Assembly (NCBI RefSeq): GCF_026625705.1
Contig: NZ_CP113059.1
Coordinates: 3,844,001 to 3,908,000 of the forward strand
Source of the DNA: Pedobacter sp. SL55
Lineage (GTDB): Bacteria > Bacteroidota > Bacteroidia > Sphingobacteriales > Sphingobacteriaceae
Length of the DNA: 64,000 nucleotides
Reading direction: 5' to 3'
The position numbers were made by a program, and so were the translations under genes. The notes under the pieces are model-generated. The model did no database searches and was not told the origin of the DNA. It worked only from the letters and a program-made list of their open reading frames with translations. Positions within the stretch are counted from its first letter, which is position 1; every line of letters begins with the position of its first letter. Positions 16,577 to 24,736 of the stretch are shown in pieces.

Positions 16577-17182
16577 TTACAAAATTTCTGTTACGGAAAA
16601 ATTATCTATTGCTAAATCTACGAAATTACTCGCGGCTTGGTTTTCTGAGACAAAAAGCACAACATCTTCTTTTTCAAAACCTTGCTCTGTTAATATGTGT
16701 TTTATGGTTTCGCTAGCCGAACCGCTATATTCTACAGTAAAGTATACTTTAAGGTATGGCTCCAATCCATTCCACTCAATTTGCTTCATCTTATTGATCG
16801 CTTCCGCCGGATTTCCTTCTACTAGAATAGAAATTGTTCTCCTATCTACCACTACCTCTTGCAAAAGATTGAGTACGTTTTTAAACAATAATAATTTCAA
16901 TGGCAAACGGGCAGTTTCAAATAGCAAATTAAAGTTTTGCTCGTATTTTTCTGGAATATCAAACTTAGCAGCTGTTTTCTTAAAAAGGCCTAGCTCTCCA
17001 TTTTCCGTAAATTCCTTACTCATAAAATTAACTATGGCTTTTGCATCTATTTGCTCTGTATAAGCCATAAACTCAGAGAACAAATAATAAACCTGCAGTA
17101 AATAATCCTTTTTTGGATACAAAGCATCATCTAAAGTGATGATTAAAGCTTTTTTATTGGAAAGATATTTTTCGAATGACAT
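16577..17182 (-). CDS. Degenerate HAD-superfamily protein (likely pseudoenzyme)
   Basis: The N-terminal stretch KALIITLDDALYPKKDYL aligns by eye with motif I of HAD phosphatases of the YjjG type (usually FDLDDTLY plus PxxDYL), but the nucleophilic Asp position is Thr and the usual Thr is Ala. Motif II appears as ISILVEGNPAEAINKMKQI and motif IV as VVLFVSENQAASNFVDLAI, where the usual GD/acidic pair is Ser-Glu. At 201 residues the length fits the family. Phosphatase activity is therefore unlikely; a binding or regulatory role is inferred. It lies 54 bp after a pre-ATP-grasp-like gene on the same strand. Confidence 0.6.
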   Translation of the reverse strand: MSFEKYLSNKKALIITLDDALYPKKDYLLQVYYLFSEFMAYTEQIDAKAIVNFMSKEFTENGELGLFKKTAAKFDIPEKYEQNFNLLFETARLPLKLLLFKNVLNLLQEVVVDRRTISILVEGNPAEAINKMKQIEWNGLEPYLKVYFTVEYSGSASETIKHILTEQGFEKEDVVLFVSENQAASNFVDLAIDNFSVTEIL

Positions 17183-17236
17183 GAATGAAGTTAAAAGTCA
17201 AAAACAAAAAGAAACGTATAGCTAAATTAACTTTTT

Positions 17237-17707
17237 TCAAGACGGATTAGAGATAGAGATTAACGCTAAATCTTTATTATCATTAACAAATGAATAAAAT
17301 CCGTTCAAATTTGTGTGGCTATTCAATTGCATTTCAATAGAAGAATAAATCAGTTTACCTTCATTAAAAATACAATAATCTTTAAATTTATTTTGGCTAG
17401 GCTGCGGGTTTTCTGGCAATAGTACCTTCAATCCAAATTCGTTAAATAAAACCAATGATTTTGATAAAGCCATTATTTCTGCCTCGTAAAGCGGAAGAAG
17501 CATATCTACATCGTTATCTAAACATTTGGTAAGTAAGTTATGTGCCAGAACATCCGCATTCCATGGGCCCAATGCTGCAAAAGCATAAGAACTTGTGCTA
17601 ATTTTCGGCATATCTCCATAATCTCCTAAAAGGATTTCGGCATTACTAAAAGCTTTGATCAATTTTAAAGCAGTGGCCGTTTTACCGCCAGTAATTAGAA
17701 TTTTCAA
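17237..17707 (-). CDS. Stand-alone pre-ATP-grasp-like domain protein
   Basis: This 156-residue protein starts with a Rossmann-like MKILITGGKTATALKLIKAF and continues with DVDMLLPLYEAEIMALSKS and VLLPENPQPSQNKFKDYCIF. That pattern is seen in the N-terminal domain of carbamoyl-phosphate-synthase-like ATP-grasp enzymes. The ATP-grasp core that normally follows is absent: the gene ends after a short C-terminal segment, with no remnant in the 54-bp gap before the HAD-like gene. Together the pair looks like a stripped-down or non-catalytic version of an ATP-grasp plus HAD module. The function is unknown. Confidence 0.55.
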   Translation of the reverse strand: MKILITGGKTATALKLIKAFSNAEILLGDYGDMPKISTSSYAFAALGPWNADVLAHNLLTKCLDNDVDMLLPLYEAEIMALSKSLVLFNEFGLKVLLPENPQPSQNKFKDYCIFNEGKLIYSSIEMQLNSHTNLNGFYSFVNDNKDLALISISNPS

Positions 17708-17807
17708 TTTTATAAAATTTGGTTAATTGATGATTTTTTCAATTGGTTAACTGTGATTGCTAACGGCCGCTAAGGCATGCAGTTAAACAAGCCATCAATT
17801 TCAACAA

Positions 17808-18458
17808 TTAAACAATGTTTCCATCTTTCATGGTTACTACCCTATCGCTAATTTCAGCTAAATCGGCATTGTGGGTTACTATTACAAAAGTTTGTTTAAA
17901 GTTATCTCGCAGGCTGATAAAAAGCTGGTGCAGGGCATCGGCATTGGTAGAATCTAAATTACCAGAAGGCTCATCAGCCAATATGATAGAAGGCCGATTA
18001 ACTAACGCTCGGGCTACCGAAACACGCTGTTGCTCGCCACCCGATAGTTCGCTAGGTTTGTGATGGGCACGTTCTTTTAAACCAAAAAGATCTAACAGTT
18101 CGAACGCTCTTTTTTCGGCCTCTCTCTTGCTTTTTTTAGCAATAAACGCAGGAATGCAGATATTTTCTAAAGCACTAAATTCTGGCAGTAAATGATGAAA
18201 CTGGAATACGAAGCCAATATGCTGGTTTCTAAAAACACTTAAATTTTCGCCAAAAAGCTTGCTTACTTCTCTGCCTTTTAAGGTTACCGAACCAGCATCT
18301 GGCTGATCTAAAGTTCCCAAAATATGTAACAGTGTACTTTTACCTGCGCCAGAGGCTCCAATAATACTTACAATTTCTCCTTCGGCAACATCAAAATCAA
18401 CTCCTTTTAAAATCTCCAGATTTCCGTATGCTTTTTTTATCCCTTTGGCTTGTAACAT
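17808..18458 (-). CDS. lolD: ABC transporter ATP-binding protein, LolD type
   Basis: This 217-residue ATPase of the LolD/MacB subfamily would power release of outer-membrane lipoproteins or a related efflux step with a separate permease. The ATG at 18458 ([13 protein letters not shown]) is chosen because the longer frame adds unrelated sequence from a repeat. Walker A is GASGAGKST, the Q-loop [10 protein letters not shown], the signature LSGGEQQR, Walker B IILADEP with the following SGNLD, and the switch His is in VTHN. No permease gene adjoins it, as is common for lolD in this phylum. Confidence 0.88.
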   Translation of the reverse strand: MLQAKGIKKAYGNLEILKGVDFDVAEGEIVSIIGASGAGKSTLLHILGTLDQPDAGSVTLKGREVSKLFGENLSVFRNQHIGFVFQFHHLLPEFSALENICIPAFIAKKSKREAEKRAFELLDLFGLKERAHHKPSELSGGEQQRVSVARALVNRPSIILADEPSGNLDSTNADALHQLFISLRDNFKQTFVIVTHNADLAEISDRVVTMKDGNIV

Positions 18459-18487
18459 GATGCAAATGTACAGAATTGTGGATGAAT

Positions 18488-18556
18488 ACCCTAAATGGGA
18501 TTTTAACCATTTAGGGTGCAGGCACAAAATGGTGGAGACACAATATTTTGTGTCTC
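18488..18556. repeat. Two adjacent perfect palindromes upstream of lolD
   Basis: The first hairpin has 11-bp arms (18488-18498 ACCCTAAATGG and 18507-18517) and the second 9-bp arms (18535-18543 GAGACACAA and 18548-18556) with a TATT loop. They lie in the divergent gap between lolD and the membrane-protein cluster, with no T-tract, and look like a small intergenic repeat element. Confidence 0.75.
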
Positions 18557-18613
18557 TAGCAAAAAACCACACATTACATTACACATCATAAACCCAATAA
18601 AAATTTAAAAAAA

Positions 18614-18644
18614 TTTGCAAATCAAAAATCCATTCTTAACTTTG
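18614..18644 (+). promoter_or_regulatory. Bacteroidota promoter of the membrane-protein cluster
   Basis: TTTG (18614-18617), a 19-nt spacer and TAACTTTG (18637-18644) match the phylum consensus exactly. The -7 box lies inside the first copy of the 22-bp operator-like motif. Confidence 0.75.
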
Positions 18645-18660
18645 AAACACAAAGCACTTT
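18639..18660 (+). promoter_or_regulatory. Operator-like 22-bp motif, copy 1
   Basis: ACTTTGAAA, then C, then ACAAAGCACTTT. The core is CTTTG-N5-CAAAG, followed by a third half-site that makes AAAG-CA-CTTT. It ends 5 bp before the ATG at 18666 and overlaps the -7 box, which is the position expected for a repressor site. Confidence 0.75.
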
Positions 18661-18665
18661 AAAAA

Positions 18666-19292
18666 ATGAACCAACAAGAGCAATTAGATACGCTAAATGA
18701 TATCCGGAATATCATGAACCGTTCGTCAAAATTTATCTCTTTAAGCGGATTATCAGGTATTTTTGCTGGAATTACGGCATTGGCAGGCGCTTATTTTGCT
18801 CATAAAGCTATAGAGAAATATATTGCTGGCGGTTATGGATATGGCATTGATGCGGATTTCAGCATAGAAATAGAACTAATTAAAATTGGCATTATCGTAT
18901 TACTTATTGCCCTGTTGGGAGGTATATTTTTTACCTACAGACAAAGCAGAAAGAAGAATTTGCCAATTTGGGACAGCACCACCAAAAAAATGCTCATCAA
19001 CTTGTGCATTCCTTTAGCCGCTGGAGGTTTCTTTATTTTGGCTTTATTGCTTAACCATAGCCATGCAGTGGTGATAATAGCGCCTAGCACTTTGGTTTTT
19101 TACGGTCTAGCACTTATCAATGCAAGTAAATACACTTATTCGGATATCAGGTTTCTAGGTATCTGCGAAATTATTTTGGGCATTATAGCGATGTTTAATA
19201 TTGGGCTGGGCCTATATTTTTGGGCCTTGGGCTTTGGCATACTACATATTTTATATGGCACCATTATGTACTTTAAATACGAGAAAAAATAG
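18666..19292 (+). CDS. Polytopic membrane protein with the repeated operator
   Basis: This 208-residue protein has a soluble N-terminal segment (about 1-22, MNQQEQLDTLNDIRNIMNRSSKF) and about six transmembrane helices (near 25-47, 72-93, 110-131, 134-152, 160-178 and 182-200). No catalytic motif is visible and I do not recognise a named family. It precedes a winged-helix regulator by 78 bp in the same direction. That arrangement of membrane protein plus small MarR/ArsR-like regulator recurs in Bacteroidota. It is probably autoregulated with its neighbour through the 22-bp motif upstream. Confidence 0.75.
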   Translation: MNQQEQLDTLNDIRNIMNRSSKFISLSGLSGIFAGITALAGAYFAHKAIEKYIAGGYGYGIDADFSIEIELIKIGIIVLLIALLGGIFFTYRQSRKKNLPIWDSTTKKMLINLCIPLAAGGFFILALLLNHSHAVVIIAPSTLVFYGLALINASKYTYSDIRFLGICEIILGIIAMFNIGLGLYFWALGFGILHILYGTIMYFKYEKK

Positions 19293-19370
19293 AAGGTATA
19301 AGGTTTAGTGTGCAGCTCAACACATTAATTGCAGTTACACCACATTTCTAAAATACTCAGCTTAATTAAA

Positions 19371-19667
19371 ATGAAGAACCCGATACAAGCACTGAATAAG
19401 ATTTTCGACAGCCGGATTAGACTGGGTGTTATGTCGGTGTTGGTGGTAAACGATTCTGTAAGTTTTAATGATCTGAAACAACTTTTAGAACTTACTGACG
19501 GCAACCTTGCCTCCCATTTGAATACTTTGGAACAGGCCGAATATATTAAAATGCACAAAGCCTTTGTGGGGCGTAAAACAAATACCACTTACACTATTAC
19601 AGAACTTGGCAAGCAATCTTTTAAAGGCCATTTAGATGCACTTGAAAAGATGATCAAAGGAATTTAA
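19371..19667 (+). CDS. Winged-helix transcriptional regulator
   Basis: This 98-residue single-domain regulator starts at ATG 19371 (MKNPIQALNKIFDSRIRLGVMSVL). The helix-turn-helix region SFNDLKQLLELTDGNLASHLNTLEQAEYIKMHKAF is followed by the wing (GRKTNTTYTITELGKQSF) and a C-terminal dimerisation helix. This is the pattern of the transcriptional-regulator/HTH_34 group of the ArsR/MarR-like fold. It has no sensor domain or Cys cluster. Three copies of an identical 22-bp motif surround it, so it is the obvious candidate to bind them. Confidence 0.88.
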   Translation: MKNPIQALNKIFDSRIRLGVMSVLVVNDSVSFNDLKQLLELTDGNLASHLNTLEQAEYIKMHKAFVGRKTNTTYTITELGKQSFKGHLDALEKMIKGI

Positions 19668-19682
19668 TTTTTTTGAATTTTA

Positions 19683-19704
19683 ACTTTGAAAAACAAAGCA
19701 CTTT
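19683..19704 (+). promoter_or_regulatory. Operator-like 22-bp motif, copy 2
   Basis: ACTTTGAAA, then A, then ACAAAGCACTTT, 24 bp before the ATG at 19729. The overlapping TAACTTTG (19681-19688) is an exact -7 box, and the preceding TTTTTTTGAATT is shared with copy 3. Confidence 0.75.
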
Positions 19705-19728
19705 ATATTAACTTTAAATAATCAAATC

Positions 19729-20040
19729 ATGGAAACAATGACAACACCTAAAACAACAACAAAACAAAGATTAACGATTACTTTCGGCATTATAGCTTTT
19801 ATATTAGCTGTACCCTTGGTAGCTATGCAATTTACGAAAGAAGTAGATTGGAAACTCTTTGATTTTATCATTATGGGTACCCTTTTAACGCTTACCGGAT
19901 TAGCAATAGAAGTGGTAACCAGAAATGTAAAAACTGCGGCATGGAAAATTGGAATTTCTGTAGTCCTCCTTATTTTGTTGCTCCTTACCTGGATTGAGCT
20001 TGCCGTTGGTATTTTCGGAACCACTTTCGCTGGGAGCTAA
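19729..20040 (+). CDS. Small three-helix membrane protein
   Basis: This 103-residue protein has a polar Thr/Lys-rich N-terminus (1-15) and three transmembrane helices (about 18-36, 44-62 and 73-95). Acidic and aromatic residues (EVDWKLFDF, TWIELAVGIFG) flank the loops. I do not recognise a family. Its promoter region carries copy 2 of the operator motif, placing it in the same regulon as its neighbours. A membrane-stress or membrane-composition function is possible, but nothing in the sequence shows it. Confidence 0.72.
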   Translation: METMTTPKTTTKQRLTITFGIIAFILAVPLVAMQFTKEVDWKLFDFIIMGTLLTLTGLAIEVVTRNVKTAAWKIGISVVLLILLLLTWIELAVGIFGTTFAGS

Positions 20041-20071
20041 GGCCGCAGGAAAGTATTTTTTTTGAATTATT

Positions 20072-20093
20072 ACTTTGAAATACAAAGCACTTT
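20072..20093 (+). promoter_or_regulatory. Operator-like 22-bp motif, copy 3
   Basis: ACTTTGAAA, then T, then ACAAAGCACTTT, 3 bp before the ATG at 20097. It differs from copies 1 and 2 only at the single variable base. Confidence 0.75.
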
Positions 20094-20096
20094 AAA

Positions 20097-20423
20097 ATGA
20101 AGCAAACACCAACTACACTACCAATTATAGCTATCGCAAAGCGATGTGCTAGAATATCATTAGCAACAGGTACCCTGATTTTCTTAGCATTTGCAATCAG
20201 TAAAGCCGAAGCCATAATTATTGTAGGTTTCTTTTTTACGTTTATTGCGTGTGCGGCAAACGGCATTGCTTTGCTGGTGCTACTGCTTCATTTAACAGGT
20301 AATAGGTCTTATTGGCAACAAATTTTTAACGCAATAATTATCGTACTCAGCAATATACCCATTGCCATGTTATTCGCTTGGCTCTCTATCCAAATAGCTG
20401 AATTAAATCATATCAACTTATGA
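20097..20423 (+). CDS. Small membrane protein preceding the DUF4173 protein
   Basis: This 108-residue protein has three hydrophobic helices (about 20-38, 40-62 and 75-98) and no recognisable motif. Its stop overlaps the start of the next gene by four bases (ATGA, 20420-20423), so translation of the two is coupled. The operator motif directly upstream makes it the first gene of the third transcription unit in this regulon. Small proteins in front of DUF4173 genes may be accessory subunits; this is inferred from the coupling only. Confidence 0.72.
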   Translation: MKQTPTTLPIIAIAKRCARISLATGTLIFLAFAISKAEAIIIVGFFFTFIACAANGIALLVLLLHLTGNRSYWQQIFNAIIIVLSNIPIAMLFAWLSIQIAELNHINL

Positions 20424-21961
20424 CACAAAAAATTGATTACCGACTGCCGCTGATGCTATTTGGCGGCCTACTGTTCCAGCTTTTGTTTTGGGACGAGTTT
20501 TTAGGGCTAAATTTACTCATCTATACCTTATTTATATTGGCCATTACCTTTACAGATAAGGATATTCCGTTTCACAAAAACAAACTGCATACTGCCCTGC
20601 CGCATTTAGCTATTACACTTTACATAGTTTACAACAACTCTACCCTTGCTATAATTACTTGGTTTATTACTTTGCTGGTTTATTTAGGCACTGCACATTT
20701 TGTGTTGCTAAAATCTAGCGTAACCGCATTGTTTTGGGGTATTTTACAAGTAATAAGTGGCCCCTCGGGTATAGTTAGCAAATTACGCAAAACCAAGTTA
20801 GGCAAGGTAAATTTTAAACCTATTTTAAAGCCAATTAAATATGTGGTATTGCCTTTGGTAATGGTGGTAATTTTCTGTTCTCTGTATAGCATAGCCAATC
20901 CTATTTTCGAAAAATACATACGTTTAATCACAGACAACATTAGCTATTTATTCCATACCATCTTCAACTTTTTGTTTATAGATATTAGCTTGCCTAAATG
21001 CTTATTTATAGTGCTGGGCATTGGTATTACGGCAGGCATAATAGTTAGTGTTGATAGTAAGTTACTTGATGAAGTAGAACTTGGAAAACGTGATGAATTA
21101 ATTAGGGAACGCAGAGAACAGAACAAACCATCGCTATTTCAAGATTTTAGGATGTTGTTGGCGGGAAATCAGATCAAGAAAAAGTTGGCGCTTAAAACCG
21201 AAAACATTGTTGGTATCATCTCATTTGTTGCACTCAATTTGTTGCTTCTTTTTCTAAATGCAATTGATATTTCAACGCTTTGGCTTAACAACGCATCTGC
21301 TGTGGGTAAAAACTTTTCTGCCGAACTACATGATGGCACCAATACTTTGATTTTCAGCATTGTAATTGCTATGCTTATTATTGTTTACTTCTTTACTGGA
21401 AACCTTAATTTTTATAGCAAAAATAAGTTTATCAAAACATTGGCCTATTTATGGATTGCCCAAAATGCCTTCCTAGTACTTTCTGTTCTACATAGAGACT
21501 ATGATTACATCTTCTATCATGGCTTAACATATAAACGAATTGGCGTAGCCGTATTTGCAACTTTAAGCTTTATTGGGCTGGCCTCGGTTTATATCAAAAT
21601 AGCCAAGCAGAAAACAATTTTCTTTCTATACCGCATTAATTCAAAAATATGGTACGTGTTATTAGTAATACTCAGCTTTGTAAACTGGGATGTTTTAATT
21701 CTGAACTACAACCTACAAAACGCCAATCAAATTGGAATAGATGTAAACCATTTGATGAGCTTTTCTCACAAAACCCTACCCCTACTACAGAAAAACAGAG
21801 AAATATTACTTAAACAAGCGCTAATAGATGCCGAAAAAGAACAGGCTAGTCATGATGAAATAACCGCAGCAGTAGACTCGGTAGCTACAGGCGTTGCAAT
21901 AGTTGCAGCAGAAGGCACAAACGCAAAAGCGCCACTAAGCAAAGTTAAAAAAAAGCGATAA
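20420..21961 (+). CDS. DUF4173/DUF4153-type polytopic membrane protein, C-terminus probably frameshifted
   Basis: The open frame gives 513 residues with about twelve transmembrane helices. An internal charged loop (about 205-255, KLLDEVELGKRDELIRERREQNKP) and the segments SVLHRDYDYIFYHGLTYKRIGV and FFLYRINSKIWYVLLVILSFVNWDVLILNYN are typical of DUF4173 proteins. The frame ends abruptly at KVKKKR in an A8 run (21947-21954). Adding one A continues it to 22104 with a sensible tail (NAKDAFNQRLNDKIAYFLQ, GSWRSFSYLNWEVEKSL), giving about 561 residues. The role of the family is unknown. Confidence 0.82.
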   Translation: MTQKIDYRLPLMLFGGLLFQLLFWDEFLGLNLLIYTLFILAITFTDKDIPFHKNKLHTALPHLAITLYIVYNNSTLAIITWFITLLVYLGTAHFVLLKSSVTALFWGILQVISGPSGIVSKLRKTKLGKVNFKPILKPIKYVVLPLVMVVIFCSLYSIANPIFEKYIRLITDNISYLFHTIFNFLFIDISLPKCLFIVLGIGITAGIIVSVDSKLLDEVELGKRDELIRERREQNKPSLFQDFRMLLAGNQIKKKLALKTENIVGIISFVALNLLLLFLNAIDISTLWLNNASAVGKNFSAELHDGTNTLIFSIVIAMLIIVYFFTGNLNFYSKNKFIKTLAYLWIAQNAFLVLSVLHRDYDYIFYHGLTYKRIGVAVFATLSFIGLASVYIKIAKQKTIFFLYRINSKIWYVLLVILSFVNWDVLILNYNLQNANQIGIDVNHLMSFSHKTLPLLQKNREILLKQALIDAEKEQASHDEITAAVDSVATGVAIVAAEGTNAKAPLSKVKKKR

Positions 21962-22170
21962 CAATTAAAAATGCAAAAGATGCCTTTAACCAAAGGCTAA
22001 ACGATAAGATAGCGTACTTTTTACAAGATCAGCAAAAAGGTTCGTGGCGTTCGTTTAGTTATTTGAATTGGGAGGTAGAAAAAAGCCTCAAGCGCCTGCC
22101 TTAAACAACTTTTCTGGTATTTTCTATCTATACAAGGCTTTCCACCCCTAATAAACAATTTGTATAAAAC

Positions 22171-22207
22171 GCAAAAGCCCACGATTAAAAAAATCGTAGG
22201 CTTTTGT
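22171..22207. terminator. Bidirectional terminator
   Basis: The stem GCAAAAGCCCACGATT pairs with AATCGTAGGCTTTTG with one mismatch and an AAAA-rich loop, between the DUF4173 gene and serA, which converge. Confidence 0.8.
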
Positions 22208-22226
22208 GCTTATTGGTAAATACCAA

Positions 22227-23177
22227 TTAACCTTTAAAATGATCTATAATCAAATTAGCTAATTCTGTACCGATACGCTCTTGGGCCTCGTTGGTAGAAG
22301 CGCCAATATGCGGTGTTAACGAAATTTTTGGATGCGCCAATAATTCAGCAGCCGGAGTTGGCTCATTGTCAAACACATCTAAACCAGCAAAGGCAACTTT
22401 ACCCGAGTTCAAAGCTTCAATTAAAGCAGGCTCGTCAATAGTGCCACCACGTGAGCAGTTTACCACACCCACACCTTGCTTCATCGCTGCAAATTCAGCA
22501 GCGCCTAAAATAGGTTTATCGGCAAATGGTGTATGTAACGAGATAAAATCACTGTTTGCAATTACCTCTTCTAAAGAAACGGTATTTACCGGAATATCAA
22601 CCTTAATACCTAAAGTTAAATTCAAAGTAATGTTGCCACTAAAAGGAAATAAATCGTAAGCTAATACGTTCATTCCCAATCCTAAAGCTACCGCAGCAGT
22701 TTCTCTACCAATTCTACCGAAACCAATGATACCGATAGTTTTACCTCTTAGCTCGACACCTTTTGCGTAAGCTTTTTTAAGATCGTTGAATTTAGCACCA
22801 CCTTCTACAGGCATTTTGCGGTTAGCATCTTGCAAGAAACGTACGCCAGTAAACAAGTGAGCAAACACCAATTCTGCAACAGATAAAGATGAAGCCGCAG
22901 GCGTATTTACCACCGCAATACCTTTAGATCTTGCGTAATCAACATCGATATTATCCATACCCACACCGCCTCTACCTATTAAACTAAGGTTAGGGCAAGC
23001 ATCTATTAATTCTTTTCTAACTTTGGTAGCACTTCTTACAGTTAAACCATCGTAGTTTTGTAATGCTGCTACTAATTGATCTTGAGGCACTGTTTGTGTT
23101 TCTACCGTATGCCCAGCATCTTCTAATAATTTTTTTCCTATTGGATCTATGCCATCATTGGCAAGTATTTTAGCCAT
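22227..23177 (-). CDS. serA: D-3-phosphoglycerate dehydrogenase
   Basis: SerA oxidises 3-phosphoglycerate to phosphohydroxypyruvate with NAD, the first step of serine synthesis. The 316-residue protein is the short type without a C-terminal ACT domain. The NAD-binding GFGRIG (GKTIGIIGFGRIGRETA), the catalytic Arg in VVNCSRGGTID, Glu in DVFDNEP and His in LTPHIGASTNEAQ are all present. It lies 3 bp downstream of serC, so the two are one operon and supply the first two serine steps. Because the family is broad, a related 2-hydroxyacid substrate is possible, but the serC neighbour settles it. Confidence 0.93.
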   Translation of the reverse strand: MAKILANDGIDPIGKKLLEDAGHTVETQTVPQDQLVAALQNYDGLTVRSATKVRKELIDACPNLSLIGRGGVGMDNIDVDYARSKGIAVVNTPAASSLSVAELVFAHLFTGVRFLQDANRKMPVEGGAKFNDLKKAYAKGVELRGKTIGIIGFGRIGRETAAVALGLGMNVLAYDLFPFSGNITLNLTLGIKVDIPVNTVSLEEVIANSDFISLHTPFADKPILGAAEFAAMKQGVGVVNCSRGGTIDEPALIEALNSGKVAFAGLDVFDNEPTPAAELLAHPKISLTPHIGASTNEAQERIGTELANLIIDHFKG

Positions 23178-23180
23178 TTT

Positions 23181-24248
23181 TTATTTTTTATGTTTTTCTT
23201 CGAAACTTTGCATTAAATCTATGAGCGCATGTACGCTGGTAATTGGAAGTGCATTATACATCGATGCTCTGAAACCTCCAACACTTCTGTGTCCTTTTAA
23301 GCCTTCAAAACCATTTTCATCAGCATATTTTGCAAAAGGTTTTTCCAATTCTGGATCTTCCATTACGAAACAAACATTCATACGAGAACGATCTTCTACG
23401 GCACAGGTTCCTTTAAACAAAGTGTTTCTATCAATTTCTTTGTAAAGTGCATTTGCTTTAGCAATATTTTCTTTCTCCATTTCGGCAACGCCACCCTTAG
23501 ATTTTAACCATCTTAGGTTTAACATGGCTGTGTAAATAGAAAATACTGGCGGCGTGTTGTACATAGAACCACCATCAATGTGCGATTTATAGTCTAACAT
23601 CGAAGGAATAGCTCTTCCTGTTTTACCTAAAATTTCATCTTTGATAATTACGATGGTTAAACCAGCAGGGCCAATGTTTTTCTGTGCACCAGCATAAATC
23701 AAATCGTATTTGGCAACGTCAATTTCGCGGCTCATAATGTCTGATGACATATCGCAAACCACAGGAACTTTAGTTACCGGCAATTCGAATAACTCGGTAC
23801 CGTAAATGGTATTGTTAGAAGTATAGTGGAAATAAGCACTATCTTCTGGAATTACGTAATCTTTAGGAATGAAAGTGTAGTTAGCATCTTTTGAAGAAGC
23901 TACCACATTGGCTTTACCGAAAAACTTAACTTCTTTAAGTGCTTTGGTAGCCCAAACGCCTGTATCTAAATACGCAGCAGTTCCACCTTCTGGCAATAAG
24001 TTCATCGGCACCATAGAAAACTGCAGGCTTGCACCACCTTGTAATAACAGTACGGAATATCCGGAAGGTACATTTAAAAGTTCTTTTACCAATTTTACGG
24101 TTTCCTCTACCACACCATCAAATTCGGGTGAGCGATGGGAGATTTCTAAAATTGATAATCCGTCTTTAAAATCTAGTACTGCAGCAGAAGCCTGTTTAAA
24201 AACTTCTTGCGGTAAAATACATGGACCAGCTCCAAAATTATGTCTCAT
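23181..24248 (-). CDS. serC: Phosphoserine aminotransferase
   Basis: SerC is a PLP enzyme that transaminates phosphohydroxypyruvate to phosphoserine with glutamate. The ATG at 24248 ([13 protein letters not shown]) is the family N-terminus; the longer frame adds eleven unrelated residues. The product has 355 residues, normal for the family. Visible are [15 protein letters not shown] (phosphate site), [11 protein letters not shown], the Schiff-base Lys in [12 protein letters not shown] and [12 protein letters not shown] near the end. It is the first gene of the serC-serA operon. No regulatory site was recognised in the 5' region, which runs into a structured element. Confidence 0.95.
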   Translation of the reverse strand: MRHNFGAGPCILPQEVFKQASAAVLDFKDGLSILEISHRSPEFDGVVEETVKLVKELLNVPSGYSVLLLQGGASLQFSMVPMNLLPEGGTAAYLDTGVWATKALKEVKFFGKANVVASSKDANYTFIPKDYVIPEDSAYFHYTSNNTIYGTELFELPVTKVPVVCDMSSDIMSREIDVAKYDLIYAGAQKNIGPAGLTIVIIKDEILGKTGRAIPSMLDYKSHIDGGSMYNTPPVFSIYTAMLNLRWLKSKGGVAEMEKENIAKANALYKEIDRNTLFKGTCAVEDRSRMNVCFVMEDPELEKPFAKYADENGFEGLKGHRSVGGFRASMYNALPITSVHALIDLMQSFEEKHKK

Positions 24249-24470
24249 TTTTATTGTTTTTGATTGGTGTAAAATTAACACTTTGATATTAATTATTCGG
24301 CTTTTTTATCAACTAAATAATCAACATGACAATAGTTTAAGAAAAAGGAAAAACCGAATTGTAGCATATTAACAACTAACTATACAAAATTACCTTTAAC
24401 TAACAAGCAATATTATCAAATTAAGGATTTTTTTCGAAAAGCAGTGGTAATAGTTCTTAGGCTAATGTAG

Positions 24471-24686
24471 CCCCGTTTTACGCTTTACTTCTCCCGATAA
24501 AACCTGTGAAAAAGACAAGCATACAATAAAACAACAAAATACTGAAGGTTAAATCGGGATCGTGTTCGCTGCAACCGGGTTTAGTTAACTAACAACTGTG
24601 CACAACACTTGCTTGCCAAACCCGATAGTAGCGAACACGTTTGGCAAACCTGTGTGTTTGCCGACGAAGTAAAGCGAATAGCGGGA
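24471..24686. other. Multibranched intergenic dyad element (structured RNA or repeat)
   Basis: Four stems nest without conflict. The outer stem pairs 24481-24491 with 24666-24676 exactly and extends to CCCG/CGGG at 24472-24475 and 24682-24685. Inside are a branch 24492-24498/24553-24559 (with AACCT/AGGTT inside it), and a branch 24561-24570/24630-24639 continued by 24576-24582/24618-24624 around the palindrome TTAGTTAACTAA. The last is a hairpin 24643-24649/24656-24662. No ORF fits. The rest of the 488-bp gap (24249-24736) shows nothing clear. It could be a structured RNA or a non-autonomous repeat. Confidence 0.7.
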
Positions 24687-24736
24687 CTGCCATTAAAAAA
24701 TGTGAAGAACACTGATTTTCAAGAAAGAATAAAAAC

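Noticed and set aside
24561..24639. attC-like integron site
   Set aside because: There is imperfect dyad symmetry and a TAAC/GTTA motif, but no integrase, no cassette array and a wrong overall layout.
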